NCBI GenBank assembly: GCA_037783415.1
Contig: JAZGTN010000054.1
Span: 1,736,001 to 1,800,000 of the forward strand
Length of the DNA stretch: 64,000 nt
Source of the DNA: Leptasterias polaris
Lineage: Eukaryota > Echinodermata > Asteroidea > Forcipulatida > Asteriidae
Reading direction: 5' to 3'
Below the pieces are notes generated by a model, which did not search any database, had not been told where the DNA came from, and worked only from the letters and a program-made list of their open reading frames with translations. Numbering within the stretch: position 1 is the first letter of the stretch; every line of letters begins with the position of its first letter. This document shows, in pieces, positions 22,690 through 64,000 of this stretch. Both the position numbers and the translations under genes were made by a program.

Positions 22690-23250
22690 CGAGCTGTACC
22701 GATCCAAGTGTACTTTCCTCAACAACAAGATCATTGATTGTGGAAATGATTTCAAGTCCATCATTCGTACCATAAATGACTGACATTCTTCAGAGAAAAA
22801 ACCCACAAAACTACCGGACCATGACTCTGCCAAAGATCAATTTGCAACGTACTTTTCAACTAAAATTCAAACCATCAGGGACAATCTCATATGTCAAAAC
22901 GGTAATTATTCCACGCCATCTCCCGTTTCTCACTCTTGGGACACATTGTTGTTGTCAGCGAGGACGATCTTCGTGAGATAATTTCCAAGGCACCAAGCCC
23001 GTCTTGTATTCTCGATACTCTGCCTTCTTGGATGGTGAAATTGTTGCTCGACTCTCTTCTGCCAACTTCGCTCAGATCTGGCGTTGTTCCAGATACCTAT
23101 AAGGAGGCTGTTATTGCGCCACTCCTCACAAAGGCCAATTTAGATCATAGCACGCTGAAGAACTACATGCCTGTTAGCAACCTTCCCTTCCTATCCCTTG
23201 GATCCCTTCCTATCCCTTCCTATCCCCTATCCATCAATTATGGTTAGAAC
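22690..23250 (+). pseudogene. jockey-superfamily LINE, region before RT catalytic domain
   Basis: Fragments in changing frames read CTFLNNKIIDCGND, FATYFSTKIQTIRDNL, IISKAPSPSCILDTLPSWMV and GVVPDTYKEAVIAPLLTKAN, then LKNYMPVSNLPFLS. This is the standard order from the endonuclease-RT linker into RT motif 0-1 of CR1/L2/Rex1-like LINEs. Frame breaks near 22785 and 22960 show it is dead. It ends in a small C/T-rich repeat at 23181-23232. Confidence 0.65.
23181..23232 (+). repeat. CCCTTCCTAT minisatellite
   Basis: The unit CCCTTCCTAT and a variant with GGAT repeat about five times at the end of the LINE fragment. Confidence 0.7.
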
Positions 23251-23959
23251 ATCCAAAATAACATCAACAATTAATGGAAGAACAAATCTGACAAACATAA
23301 CATTCCCAAAACAAAAGGCCAAGATGGCGAACATCACCACGACAGACCCGGAAGTACTACTAATAGCAGTAATACTGCTACTAATAATAAGCTCAAAGTC
23401 ACGAGACTCCAGTAGATCACCTGATCCTCCAAATTCCTATAATGAAGCAAAACAGAGTGGAACAGAAGATGAGGGAACAGAAGATGAGGAAACTGTGCCT
23501 ATCCTTGACATGCCGTAAGACAGTAATGAAGAAGGGAAGGCTGTTTGTTGCATGACAAATGTGGTAGGTGGAAGCACCAGACATGTGCAGGCTTCAACCA
23601 GACCGATTATAAAAACTTAACCAAAAAAAAGGAAATACCAAGATAATCTCATGTGGTTCTGCGATGTATACGCCTCCCAACCCTAACCTGCTTCCTACAA
23701 AATAGAGGCCAACGAAGTCCATCTCACTCAACCGAGTTGGCTGACAAGACTGATCTGAACAAAAAGATGGATATTGTAATTGAAGGATTTAAGAAACTCA
23801 AGAGAGCTACGGCAAACAGAGAAGAATGAATGGAGGAGTTGATATAGGAGAAAGTGTCACACTACCTGCAGGAGCAGAGAGATAGGAGTTTTGGCAGTGT
23901 AACTTGATCATCCACAACGTGAAAGTGAAGATAGGAAGACCCACGATGTGAAACAAGTG

Positions 23960-24239
23960 AGTGATGTTTTGGAACATCTGGAAGTTGAGGACGACTACTG
24001 ACGGACGACTACTGAGGGTCACCGGTAGTAGTGTAAATGTAAAGAAGAAAGCCCTGCTAAATGCGAAGAAACTGAAAAGTAGTAATGACCAGACCATGAG
24101 CAAAGTCTACATCACCCCCGACCTAAGGTACCAAGAAAGAGAGCATAACAGGAAACTGTGGGCGGAGCCGAATGAAAGGAAAGAAAAATGGGAAAGTGAA
24201 CTCGCCATCGGAATTGGTAGTATTGTTAAAAGCGATTAA
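23960..24239 (+). pseudogene. LINE ORF1-like C-terminal fragment
   Basis: It reads LLNAKKLKSSNDQTMSKVYI followed by TPDLRYQEREHNRKLWAEPN. The pattern of an alpha-helix followed by V-[FY]-I-[ST]-P-D-L-x-x-x-E-R is common at the end of ORF1 of non-LTR elements. Upstream sequence (23250-23960) has no recognised domain. Confidence 0.4.
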
Positions 24240-24359
24240 CTTTTTCGTGGAGGTGGGAGGAAACCAAGAGGAGAGACGGAAGAGACCGAAGATTAAATCA
24301 AATTACCAAATAAAAGAGACCTTTTGCACATCTGCACTTTTGTCGCACTAAAAGAAGAG

Positions 24360-24600
24360 TCTAAAAGTATAAGTCATAATACTGCTGATGACGGGGACCA
24401 CCATGAGAACAACCACGGGATAGAAAATGAGAACCACAAAGAAACCTATGAGAACAACAGTGAGAACCACAATAATAAGGACAGTGATGATAACAACCAT
24501 GAGATCAGGGAAAAGAACAACCATGAGACCAGGGAAGAGAAGAACAATGTTAACGAAATTGAGAACCACAGCAAGATCATCAGTAAAAGGAACTTAAAGA
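24360..24600 (+). repeat. A/G-rich low-complexity tract
   Basis: Degenerate repeats of GAGAACCAC / GAACAACCATGAGA units. The frame translates to Asn/Glu/His-rich sequence without a domain. Probably an expanded microsatellite. Confidence 0.6.
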
Positions 24601-24627
24601 ACCACCACGAGGAGACTGCAAATGGAA

Positions 24628-24787
24628 GTGTTGTGTCCTTGGTTATTTGGAACTGCGCCCTCTAGGGATATGATTGTTAGATTGGGAGTCGGGTTTTTTA
24701 CACCATCTTGGATTACATACATGAACATGATAACCAGTTAATATTTCTGCGTCCTGTGTCTTGTTCTTTTAACTACACTACATATTA
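24628..24787 (+). repeat. 5' LTR of the gypsy element (putative)
   Basis: It begins TGTTGTGTCC and contains GCGCCCTCTAGGGAT. It ends just before TTATTGGCGACGAGG. Only one copy is present, so the limits rest on the PBS and a TG start. Confidence 0.5.
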
Positions 24788-24789
24788 TT

Positions 24790-24804
24790 GGCGACGAGGA
24801 TGGC
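24790..24804 (+). other. primer-binding site
   Basis: TGGCGACGAGGATGG directly follows the LTR-like segment. It starts TGG, complementary to a tRNA CCA end, as is common in gypsy elements. Confidence 0.6.
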
Positions 24805-25643
24805 TCACTTGCCACCCCCACCTTACCTCTCCAGGACCACCACCTTTGCCGTGGAAACAGTGGCGTAGTTTGTTCGAGGCGTATTTGGTCGCATGCGGTG
24901 GCGCGCCCGATTACTCGGATCAACGGAAACGGGCCGTGTTGTTGCATTGCCTGGGGCCAGAGGGTCAGCGGATTTTTGGAACTTTGACTGCTACAACAGG
25001 GGATGGATCAGGTTCGTCAACTCCAACTAAGTACGCTGCATCCCTTGCATGTTTACAAGCACATTTCGTCCTGACAATAAATGTGGTCGCCGAGCGTTAC
25101 AAATTTCGTCAGAGAGCTCAGAAGCCAGATGAACCAGTTGAGGAATACATCATGGCCTTGCGTCAGTTGGCTGTGACTTGTGAGTTTGGCACATTAAATG
25201 ATGAATTGATACATGACCAACTGGTGGAAAAAACATGCTCTACTCGGATAAGAGAGAGGTTGTTGCTTGAACCTAAACTTACACTGTCTTCTGCATTGAC
25301 ACTGAGCCAACAAATGGAATCAGCCTTTCGTGAATCCAAGATCATTACAACTGCTACTACTTCAGATTCCATGGCTCTGGACTCTACGATGAACGCTACA
25401 AAGTTCAAGCGTTTTTCAAAGAAGCAGAAGCCACAGTATACTACATCAAGAGACGGTAAGCAGGATACCCATACTACTACTCAATCTACTAAAGTACAAT
25501 GTTACCGTTGTGGCAGTTCAGAACATAAAGCTAATTACACCCATAAAGCCAGAGATGCTGAATGCTCAAAGTGTAAGAAAACAGGACACTTTGCGCGTGT
25601 CTGTAAATCTTCAGACATATCGAGTCAGACATGTTGGTTTTGA
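24799..25643 (+). pseudogene. gypsy Gag with two zinc knuckles
   Basis: The native start is likely the ATG at 24800 (MAHLPPPPYL), but a frame change near 24835 moves the rest into the 24708-25643 frame. That frame reads PPPLPWKQWRSLFEAYLVAC, then a capsid-like helical region with EEYIMALRQLAVTCEFG. The C-terminus has CYRCGSSEHKANYTHK (CxxCx4Hx4: the final Cys position is changed) and CSKCKKTGHFARVC, an intact CCHC knuckle. Gag would package element RNA. Confidence 0.75.
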
Positions 25644-25734
25644 TGACAGCAGTGATGATAGTGCTTCAGAACTACAATAACTAACTATTGCTTCTACTCA
25701 AGCATGTACATGTAGCATCACCTGTGCACTTACA

Positions 25735-26034
25735 TTGGGAAAGGATGCGAGTGTTACAATGATTGTTGACACAGGTTCACCAGTTTCTATTTTGCCGCTT
25801 GCTACATTTGATAAATATTTCCTACGTGACGCCCTAACTCCTCCTCGTGCGAAGCTGACTACATACTTACATGAACCTATTGCTGTCAAAGGATGCTTTC
25901 GCACACATGTAAGCGTTGCTAACAGTCGTCACGTAGATGCGGAATTCTATGTGGTGGAAAAAGGAGATCCAATACTGGGACTGGATATCATTTACACTCT
26001 TGATTTGACTGTACAGAAAGAGAGTTATTCGTAA
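25735..26034 (+). pseudogene. gypsy aspartic protease
   Basis: MIVDTGSPVSILPLATF contains the DTG active site, and the segment ends ILGLDIIYTLDL, matching the ILG motif near the protease C-terminus. An in-frame stop at about 26032 separates it from RT, and a stop near 25680 separates it from Gag. Confidence 0.8.
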
Positions 26035-26035
26035 G

Positions 26036-26878
26036 ATGTCATGCGACATTCCATCCGTTCCACCTACACCACATGATGAAGTACACGCTTCCCTACAATC
26101 TCCACATCAGGAACAACAGTACAAACAATCCATTCATACTACATTTCCGGACATGTTTTGCAATAATGTGGGTACTGCCCGAGGGTTCGTCCATCGAGTC
26201 AAGACACGCCCTAATGTTGCACCAGTACAACAGAGATTACGACGACTACCATTCGCAGTACGAGATAAAGTGAAAGCTGAACTTCAACGCTTGGAGGATA
26301 CTGATATTATTGAGCGGATCGACGCAAGTGAGTGGGTTTCACCCATCATTGTGTCATATAAGAAATCAGGTGATATTCGCTTATGTATTGATTTGCGTGA
26401 AGTCAACCGTGCTGTTGTTATTGACAAGTATCCAATACCAGATATTCAGGAACTTTTCTCTGAACTTCGTGGAGCAAAAGTTTTCAGTACACTAAACCTC
26501 AACTCCGCGTACCATCAACTACTGCTATCGGAAGAATCGCGAGACTTAACTGCATTCATCACATCAAAAGGACTATTCCGGTTCAAGAGAGTTTGTTTTG
26601 GCCTCGTATCTGCTCCATCTGCATTTCAAAAACTGATGAGTACCGTATTGGCGGGTCTTCAAGGGGTCCAATGTTACCTCGATGATATCGTGTGTCATGG
26701 AAGGAACCAGGATGAACACGACAAGAACCTTCACACACTACTGCGACGCCTTCAGTCAGTGGGACTGACACTTAATTCAAGTAAGTGCCAGTTTAACCTT
26801 ACTTCACTTCGCTTCTTAGGACACGTTGTGTCTGCGGAGGGACTTCATCCAGATCCTCCCATGTCAAAGCCATACTAG
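26036..26878 (+). pseudogene. gypsy reverse transcriptase
   Basis: It shows GTARGFVHRVKTRPNVAPVQ, IIVSYKKSGDIRLCIDLREV, KVFSTLNLNSAYHQLLLSEE and RFKRVCFGLVSAPSAFQKLM, then the catalytic QCYLDDIVCHG and LRFLGHVVSAEGL, all in one 280-residue frame. LNLNSAY replaces the usual LDLxSAY, so the first catalytic Asp is Asn in this copy. The frame ends at 26878, where the thumb begins. Confidence 0.85.
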
Positions 26879-26879
26879 A

Positions 26880-27447
26880 TGCCCCACGTCCAACGGATAC
26901 CACTACTCTGCGTTCATTTCTCAGTTTAGCGTCCTACTATGCACGTTTCATACCGGACTACGCTACAGTGATTGAGCCCTTACGCGCACTCACCCGTAAA
27001 GATGTACCGTTCGACTGGTCTACGTACAACACAGTTTGGACACTGTTCGATAATTAATCGCTCAGTGTTTCTCTTCATTTGTTTGATCCACAATTGCCAG
27101 TTATTGTATCTACTGATGCTTCAGCATATGGGCTGGGAGCAGTGCTTCTGCAAGTCAAGGATAAATCAGAAGTACCCATTGCTTTCGCTTCGCGAACTTT
27201 AACTGGAGCAGAACCCAAGTACTCAGTTGGAGAGAAAGAAGCCTTAGCCTGTGTTTGGGCTTGTGAAAAGTGGTTCCAATATCTTTGGGGACGCCACTTT
27301 ACTCTGCGAACTGACCATCAGTCACTGACCACTCTCCTGTCTATGAGAATTGCTTGCTGGGCTGCTCGTTTGCTACGATTTAACTACACAGTTGAATTTC
27401 AGGCTTTGTTTCAAAACAAAGTGGCTGATGCGCTCTCTACATACTGA
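26880..27447 (+). pseudogene. gypsy RNase H
   Basis: The thumb/connection continues in another frame (TTTLRSFLSLASYYARFIPD near 26900-26960). After a break at about 27050 comes PQLPVIVSTDASAYGLGAVL (27079 onward) with the first RNase H Asp, FASRTLTGAEPKYSVGEKEA with Glu, and LRTDHQSLTTLL with Asp. It ends KVADALS. Confidence 0.8.
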
Positions 27448-27564
27448 TACACCGATCGAGGATGATGACGAGGAAGTCATTATACAATCCATTAATGTGA
27501 TGCTACTGAATACAACTGTTCATAAGTCGGATCTACAACAAGCTGTTCTAGCACACTTCAGCAA

Positions 27565-28314
27565 GTGATTTCATATGTGAATAAAGGTTGGCCAAATAAG
27601 AAAAACATTCCGCAAGTTCTCCAGTCATACTCCATGATTCGCGATGAACTTTCAGTTGTAGATGATTGCTTGATGCGTGGTGACCGTTTTGTGATACCTG
27701 ATGTTCTGCAACGCAATCTACATGTAATTTCACTCGCACACGAAGCACATCAAGGCATTGTACGTTGCAAACAGCGACTCCGTGAATGTTATTGGTGGCC
27801 TGGAATAGATCGCATAGTAGAGGATGCCATTCGCAGCTGTTATGCATGCCAAACAAGTGATAAAACTGCACGCACCCGAAACACTCCACTACAACCCGTA
27901 CCACTGCCAGAAGGGCCATGGCAAAAGATCGCAATTGACATTACTGGTCCATTTGAACAGGGTTCACATGATTGCAGATATGCTATCGTTCTCATTGATT
28001 ACTACAGCAAATGGCCAGAAGTAGCTTTTGCGTCAGATGTTACTTCACGTACAGTAATTTCTATGCTGTCTTCAATTTTTGCTTGTGCAGGTCTACCCAG
28101 TGAAATCGTAACTGACAATGGAGTTCAGTTTACTTCTGCAGAGTTCGAGAACTATTTACACAACTTGGGAATCAAGCACTATAAATCTTCCCTATATTAC
28201 CCGCGAGCTAATGGGGAGGTTGAGCACTGGAACCGTGTTCTCAAGCAGACATTGAAACTTGCCTCCAGTGAGAGGAGAGGTTGGGTTAACCGCTGTATTG
28301 GAATTCTCTGGTAA
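27565..28314 (+). pseudogene. gypsy integrase, truncated
   Basis: Zinc-binding HEAHQGIVRCKQRLRECYWW ... CYACQ, then the DDE core: IAIDITGPFEQGS (Asp), EIVTDNGVQFTSAEF (Asp) and YYPRANGEVEHWNRVLKQ (Glu). The frame continues a few residues and then passes into LINE sequence near 28300. The C-terminal domain is missing. Confidence 0.85.
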
Positions 28315-28975
28315 GATCCTTGACTGGATTACAGACTTCCTTCACAACAGAAAAAAACAAGTAGGAGTGATGAAGGACTTGTCAGGGTGGGTTGAGGTCT
28401 TAAGTGGCGTAACCCAAGGTTCAGTATTAGGACCAATCCTTTTTGTATTGTATGTTAATGACTTACCATAAGTGGTCTCGTCAAAAATAAAGACATATGC
28501 TGATGACACCAAACTTTACAGCATGGTCCAAAAGAAAAACTCCGCAGGTGGAGATGCAATCCAGGAAGACCTTAATCACCTCAAGGACTGGTCAGATACT
28601 TGGCTTCTTCGTTTCAATGCCTCGAAATGTAAATGTATGCACATGGGAACAGACAATCCTAAAAGAGGTTATAGTCTTGGGGATGAGGACATCTTGACGA
28701 CAAAGGAGGAGAAGGACCTGGGAGAGAAATTAACAGATGACTGTAAACTGTCCCTGCAATGCACAAAGGCAGCATCCAAAGCTATGACCAGCCTCCGGAT
28801 CATAAAGAGAACATTTAACCACATCAATAAGGAAAGCTTCTTTATTCTGTACAAGGCGTTTATCTGTCCACATATTGAATATGGTGTCCAGGCATGGAGC
28901 CCCTATCAAGTGAACGACATCAAGACACTAGAAAAGGTAGAAAGGAGAGCCACCAAACTGGTCCCAAGTTCTTGA
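28300..28975 (+). pseudogene. jockey-superfamily LINE RT fragment
   Basis: It begins GKILDWITDFLHNRKKQV and continues SGVTQGSVLGPILFVLYVND. After an in-frame TAA at 28469 comes KTYADDTKLY with the catalytic YADD, then FNASKCKCMHMG and HIEYGVQAWSPY. This is the palm-thumb part of CR1/L2-like LINEs. It is fused to the gypsy integrase without an obvious target duplication. Confidence 0.8.
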
Positions 28976-30991
28976 AGGAAAATGAATATGGGGTACTAGA
29001 AGGTTTTGACCTATAAATTTCACCCATCAATCCTAAGTAAGTAATAATCATTTCACTTTGAAGTAATGTGGTTATAGAAAAAGTTTTTATCCCCAAAAGT
29101 TGAATCTGAGAAGCGTTACTGTCACAAACATTTCTCAGATTGTGTATTCCTATTAGGAACTATTCTTCCTGTGTGAACATATTTGCTTCATTTTTTCGAC
29201 GACCACCTTTTGAAATGAAATTTTCACAGATACTTTTATTGTATATATCTACACTTATATAGGATTAAAACAATCGAACCGTTCCAAAAACTCAAGTAAG
29301 ATGTTTATTCGACTCTTAAAAACAAAATCACTTTAATACAGAAAAACCCTAAATATTTCAACAAGTAGGTCAATAGGAGTTTCCCAATTGCAGGTGTTTA
29401 CCTGTTTACTTGTCTGTTTAAATGAGTGTGGAAGGAGAGGGAAAGTGTTTACCAAGCCATTCGCTACTTGAGTGTTGAGGCTACCCTCATTTATAGGACC
29501 CGGTGATAAACGGCAAGGACTCGCCAAACTGCAAACCCCTGCACTCCACGACTTTAACAGCTAGAGATCATTTGGGTGGAGCACTACTGATATGAGACGA
29601 GGGTTGAGAACATTTATTCACTATCAATCTTGAAAGAACACCACAATTTATTTCTTGTAAAGTGGACCGTCTCAGGACTGAGAATAAAGTAATTTGATTG
29701 TGGGTTATTAGTAAAGTTATGTAAAATTTGAAATGCCTGGGGCTGATTTAACAGAGCTAACATTGATCTTAAACTGTATATCACTCTTAATTGCTAAGCA
29801 AAGTGTGATGGTGATATTGGCAACTCAACTTAAGATGAATTCTAGTGCTTTGTGAAATCAAGCCCCTGTTGGGCATTTAAGTTGAAGGAGGGTTGTTGGA
29901 CCCAGTTTTTGGGGGGTAAAAATAATGTGTGTGGTTGTGAAGACCCAAACAATTTACTAATGAATGATCAATTGCTGTTGAAAAGCAAAGTTGTGGTGCA
30001 GAAAAAAGTAACAAACAGTTTGTTTTAATTCAATTTAACAACTTGATTGTAGAATTGTGTGCATAAAGTCTTAAATGGAACATAAAGAAGCTAGGTTTCA
30101 GACTCTTTGTTTATAGTTGGACTGACATTGATTCTCACAAAAAATTGTATTGAGGTAAATGCTCTGTATGATAAAGCACTGCATCTACGGAGTGCTTTAA
30201 CATTATGACAATTAAAACAATAACAACTTTAAACCATTTTTTTTCTTCAAAAACCCAAAATACCAAGAGGTTGGTTGGTGTGACTGATAATGTTTACTCA
30301 TGACTTACTTCTGCCTAGAAGTTCCAATCTTGGGTTACAATAATAACTTGTGTTGATAGGGCCCTGGTATTAAAAATATTAATCCTATGTTAAATTCAGT
30401 CGGACATCAAACTCAAAACATATAGCATCAGTGGTATTTCTACTGAAATGGTCTGAATAATGAGTTTTAAAAGTTTTAATGGGTTTTAAAATGAGCCCTT
30501 TTCTTGAATATTTTACCAGAAAACTAAAGATTAATTGAATATTTATTTATTTATAGACTAATGTTTTTATTTATTTATTTTATTTACCTAGTTACTTAGT
30601 TGTTTAGTTTTTACTTAGTTACTTACTTACTTCCTTACTTACTTACTGAACTACAGGTTTGACACAACATTTGATTGCAGACTTCTTTCTCTCTTATTAT
30701 TGTACTACCTTGTTGTAAAATGCAAAAAATCAATTAACAACATTTGCTTCATCTCCTCACCGGATGTATGTTTCCCTTTATTCTCTATTGTTTTAAATAA
30801 TATGCTTTTTATAGTTATACAGTTTTAGTATTCACTTTAATAACAATGAGATGAAAAGACAAAGTAAGTGATTTGAAGGTCAAAATTTGGTCTGGGATTG
30901 GTAAAATACATCGTTCATTCTATTAGCAGGTTTGACAACTTTGCAAGCTGGAAGTTCAATCCATTGATCACTGCACTCCAGCGGATCCAAT
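28976..30991. other. non-coding, containing the PIK3C3 3' flank
   Basis: No additional gene. A stretch at 29238-29297 (TTTATTGTATATATCTACAC ... CAATCGAACCGTTCC) recurs at 47658-47717 beside DIRS B. A hairpin CTGAGAAGCGTTACTG/CATTTCTCAG lies near 29110. Simple repeats of TTTA and TTAC run 30541-30650. Confidence 0.45.
30777..30782 (-). terminator. candidate PIK3C3 polyadenylation signal
   Basis: TTTATT on plus reads AATAAA on minus, about 210 nt after the stop codon. Other AATAAA hexamers occur near 30.55 kb, so the choice is tentative. Confidence 0.35.
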
Positions 30992-62702
<31,711 letters not shown>

Positions 62703-63953
62703 CTATTTATAAGAAAATGGGCATTTAAAGTATACTTAATGAGCTATTTGTTACAAAAGGTATTTGGTTATCAGTACCTGTATTAGTTAAAGAGAAAGGG
62801 AAGTGACCATTTCAATTTTGTAATTTTTTCTGAGCAAAATTTGAAACATGAAATCATTGTAATTCAACCCCCAACAGTTCTTTTCATTCCAAGGAGGAAT
62901 GTTTCAACAGTCATTATCTCAAATTCAAGGCTGTGTTAATTAAACTTGATTGAAAGTCAGGACTGAACCAAAACATCCTCGCACACAAATGTTGAGGTCC
63001 ATTTTTCTCAGAATGATGTCAACAGATGTTTTGGATGTTGACAAATTTTTGCACCGGATAAAAAGGCAATTTACACCATTTTAATGTGATTAGGGACTTG
63101 TAATTTTGTCACCACTCACATGAGGACTCTATCAAAACAAAATAGAATTGGTCACTTCCCTTCCTCTTTAAGATCATTGACGAAGAAATTATATTTGCAG
63201 TTAGTTATGTGTATTTATAAGAATAGCTTTCTCAATGTCAGGTGTTCTTTGATTCACCTGGTCATACCTAAATCTTCAAAAAGCTTAAGGGCCGAGTTGC
63301 TAAAGAATGCATCTCAAGATGGGTGGGTACTCGACATTATTTTGAGATAATCCACAAGATGAGATAGGTGCAGTCAGTGTGCAGGCCTCAGAAAAACCAT
63401 TCTTTTCATTTGCAACATATGCAAGGCCAGTCCAATTATGCATATAGGAGCTCAAAGGAAACACAACCAAAGAATACCCAGAAATAATTTTGGGAAAACT
63501 AAACATTATAAAGAAACAAAAACACGATATTTCGAACAAGTAATAATTGTTTGGACCTAAAATAAATTAATAACTTTGGGTTTATCTGTTAACACGGTGT
63601 CTGTGCAGAATAAAATTGACTGAACACAATAAAATTTGCCACATTCGATTTCACTCACAACAGATGACAAGCCGACCTGTACTTAGATCAATACTTAACA
63701 TGCTGGTGAAAGGAAAACATCAAACAATGAGAAATAAGCACATCTTTCGTCTATGTTGCTCACCAGTTGTCAGGCTTGTTTTCACCAAAATATCTCTGAT
63801 AGAGTTTTGTATTTGTCAAAATAGTGAATTTTCATCCAAGTCAATGGGTTCTGCTTGAAAAAACAACTAACTGGTCAGACAATGAAGAGAGGAAAACATT
63901 CAATTTATGAACTGCTAATTATCCAGGTTTTTACAGGAGATTCCTCCCAAATT
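62703..63953. other. PIK3C3 intron without features
   Basis: No further VPS34 exon is recognisable, so the upstream exons lie beyond the window. No repeat identified. Confidence 0.5.
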
Positions 63954-64000
63954 CCGCACCACAGTAGTGTGGTAGGAGTCTACGAACGAATACTTATCCG
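63954..64000 (-). mobile_element. start of a fourth DIRS terminus
   Basis: CACCACAGTAGTGTGG followed by GAGTCTACGAACGAATACTT matches the outermost 3' end of DIRS A, B and C, in the same orientation. The element continues past the window. Confidence 0.8.

Larger units (their letters stand above)
24628..28314 (+). mobile_element. Ty3/gypsy retrotransposon, 3' truncated
   Basis: 5' LTR-like segment, PBS, gag with zinc knuckles, protease, RT, RNase H and integrase in canonical Ty3/gypsy order on the plus strand. The element stops inside the integrase region at about 28300, where a LINE fragment begins, and no 3' LTR is present. Few breaks interrupt the ORFs, so it is moderately young. Confidence 0.85.

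Noticed and set aside
24324..24665. 113-residue Asn/Glu/His-rich ORF
   Set aside because: Low-complexity A/G-rich repeat with no domain and no flanking splice or promoter support.

Overview
The window is animal genomic DNA. It holds one recognisable host gene and is otherwise densely packed with transposable elements of many classes. Spliced coding exons, a tRNA-derived SINE, DIRS, Ty3/gypsy, Penelope-like and jockey-type retroelements, and P, hAT and ISL2EU-type DNA transposons point to a marine invertebrate. Two dispersed repeats (near 21.8-22.0 kb, and the family near 2.0, 35.5 and 57.6 kb) look like ones I associate with echinoderms, sea stars in particular. That is recollection, not a search.

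Host gene. The minus strand from about 62.7 kb down to 31.0 kb carries the 3' half of PIK3C3 (VPS34, class III phosphatidylinositol 3-kinase). Six exons are visible, with consistent splice sites and phases: 62436-62702, 61259-61393, 58970-59298, 38386-38476, 38133-38258 and a 15-nt terminal coding segment at 30992-31006. They encode the catalytic kinase domain to the stop codon. Upstream exons lie beyond the right edge. The intron between 38476 and 58970 is about 20.5 kb and was expanded by two tandem DIRS retrotransposons.

Layout. 0-4.1 kb: broken P-element-like transposase, interrupted by a 143-bp tandem array and by a short hAT element with its target duplication. 5.5-11.4 kb: decayed ISL2EU-type transposon, with a DDE transposase on plus and a SWIM-YqaJ-PHD gene on minus. 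11.6-14.7 kb: RNase H scrap and a rearranged Ty3/gypsy element (minus). 15.35-21.32 kb: DIRS element A (minus). 22.7-24.6 kb: LINE pieces. 24.6-28.3 kb: Ty3/gypsy element (plus) joined to a LINE fragment at 28.3-29.0 kb. 31-38 kb: PIK3C3 intron with a foldback element containing a LINE, a tRNA-Leu-type SINE, an AT-rich minisatellite and a Penelope-like RT. 41.6-47.7 kb and 47.9-53.1 kb: DIRS elements B and C, in the same orientation and 286 bp apart. 53-64 kb: intronic remnants, including a YR-retroelement ORF1 relic, two hairpin MITEs, a 42-bp tandem array and a perfect 111-bp inverted repeat. The last 47 bases open a fourth DIRS terminus.

The best-resolved system is the DIRS group. Each copy has split inverted termini plus an internal complementary region exactly matching the two element ends placed side by side, and a gag-like ORF, RT, RNase H, a Dam-like methyltransferase domain and a tyrosine recombinase. 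All three copies are damaged in different ways.
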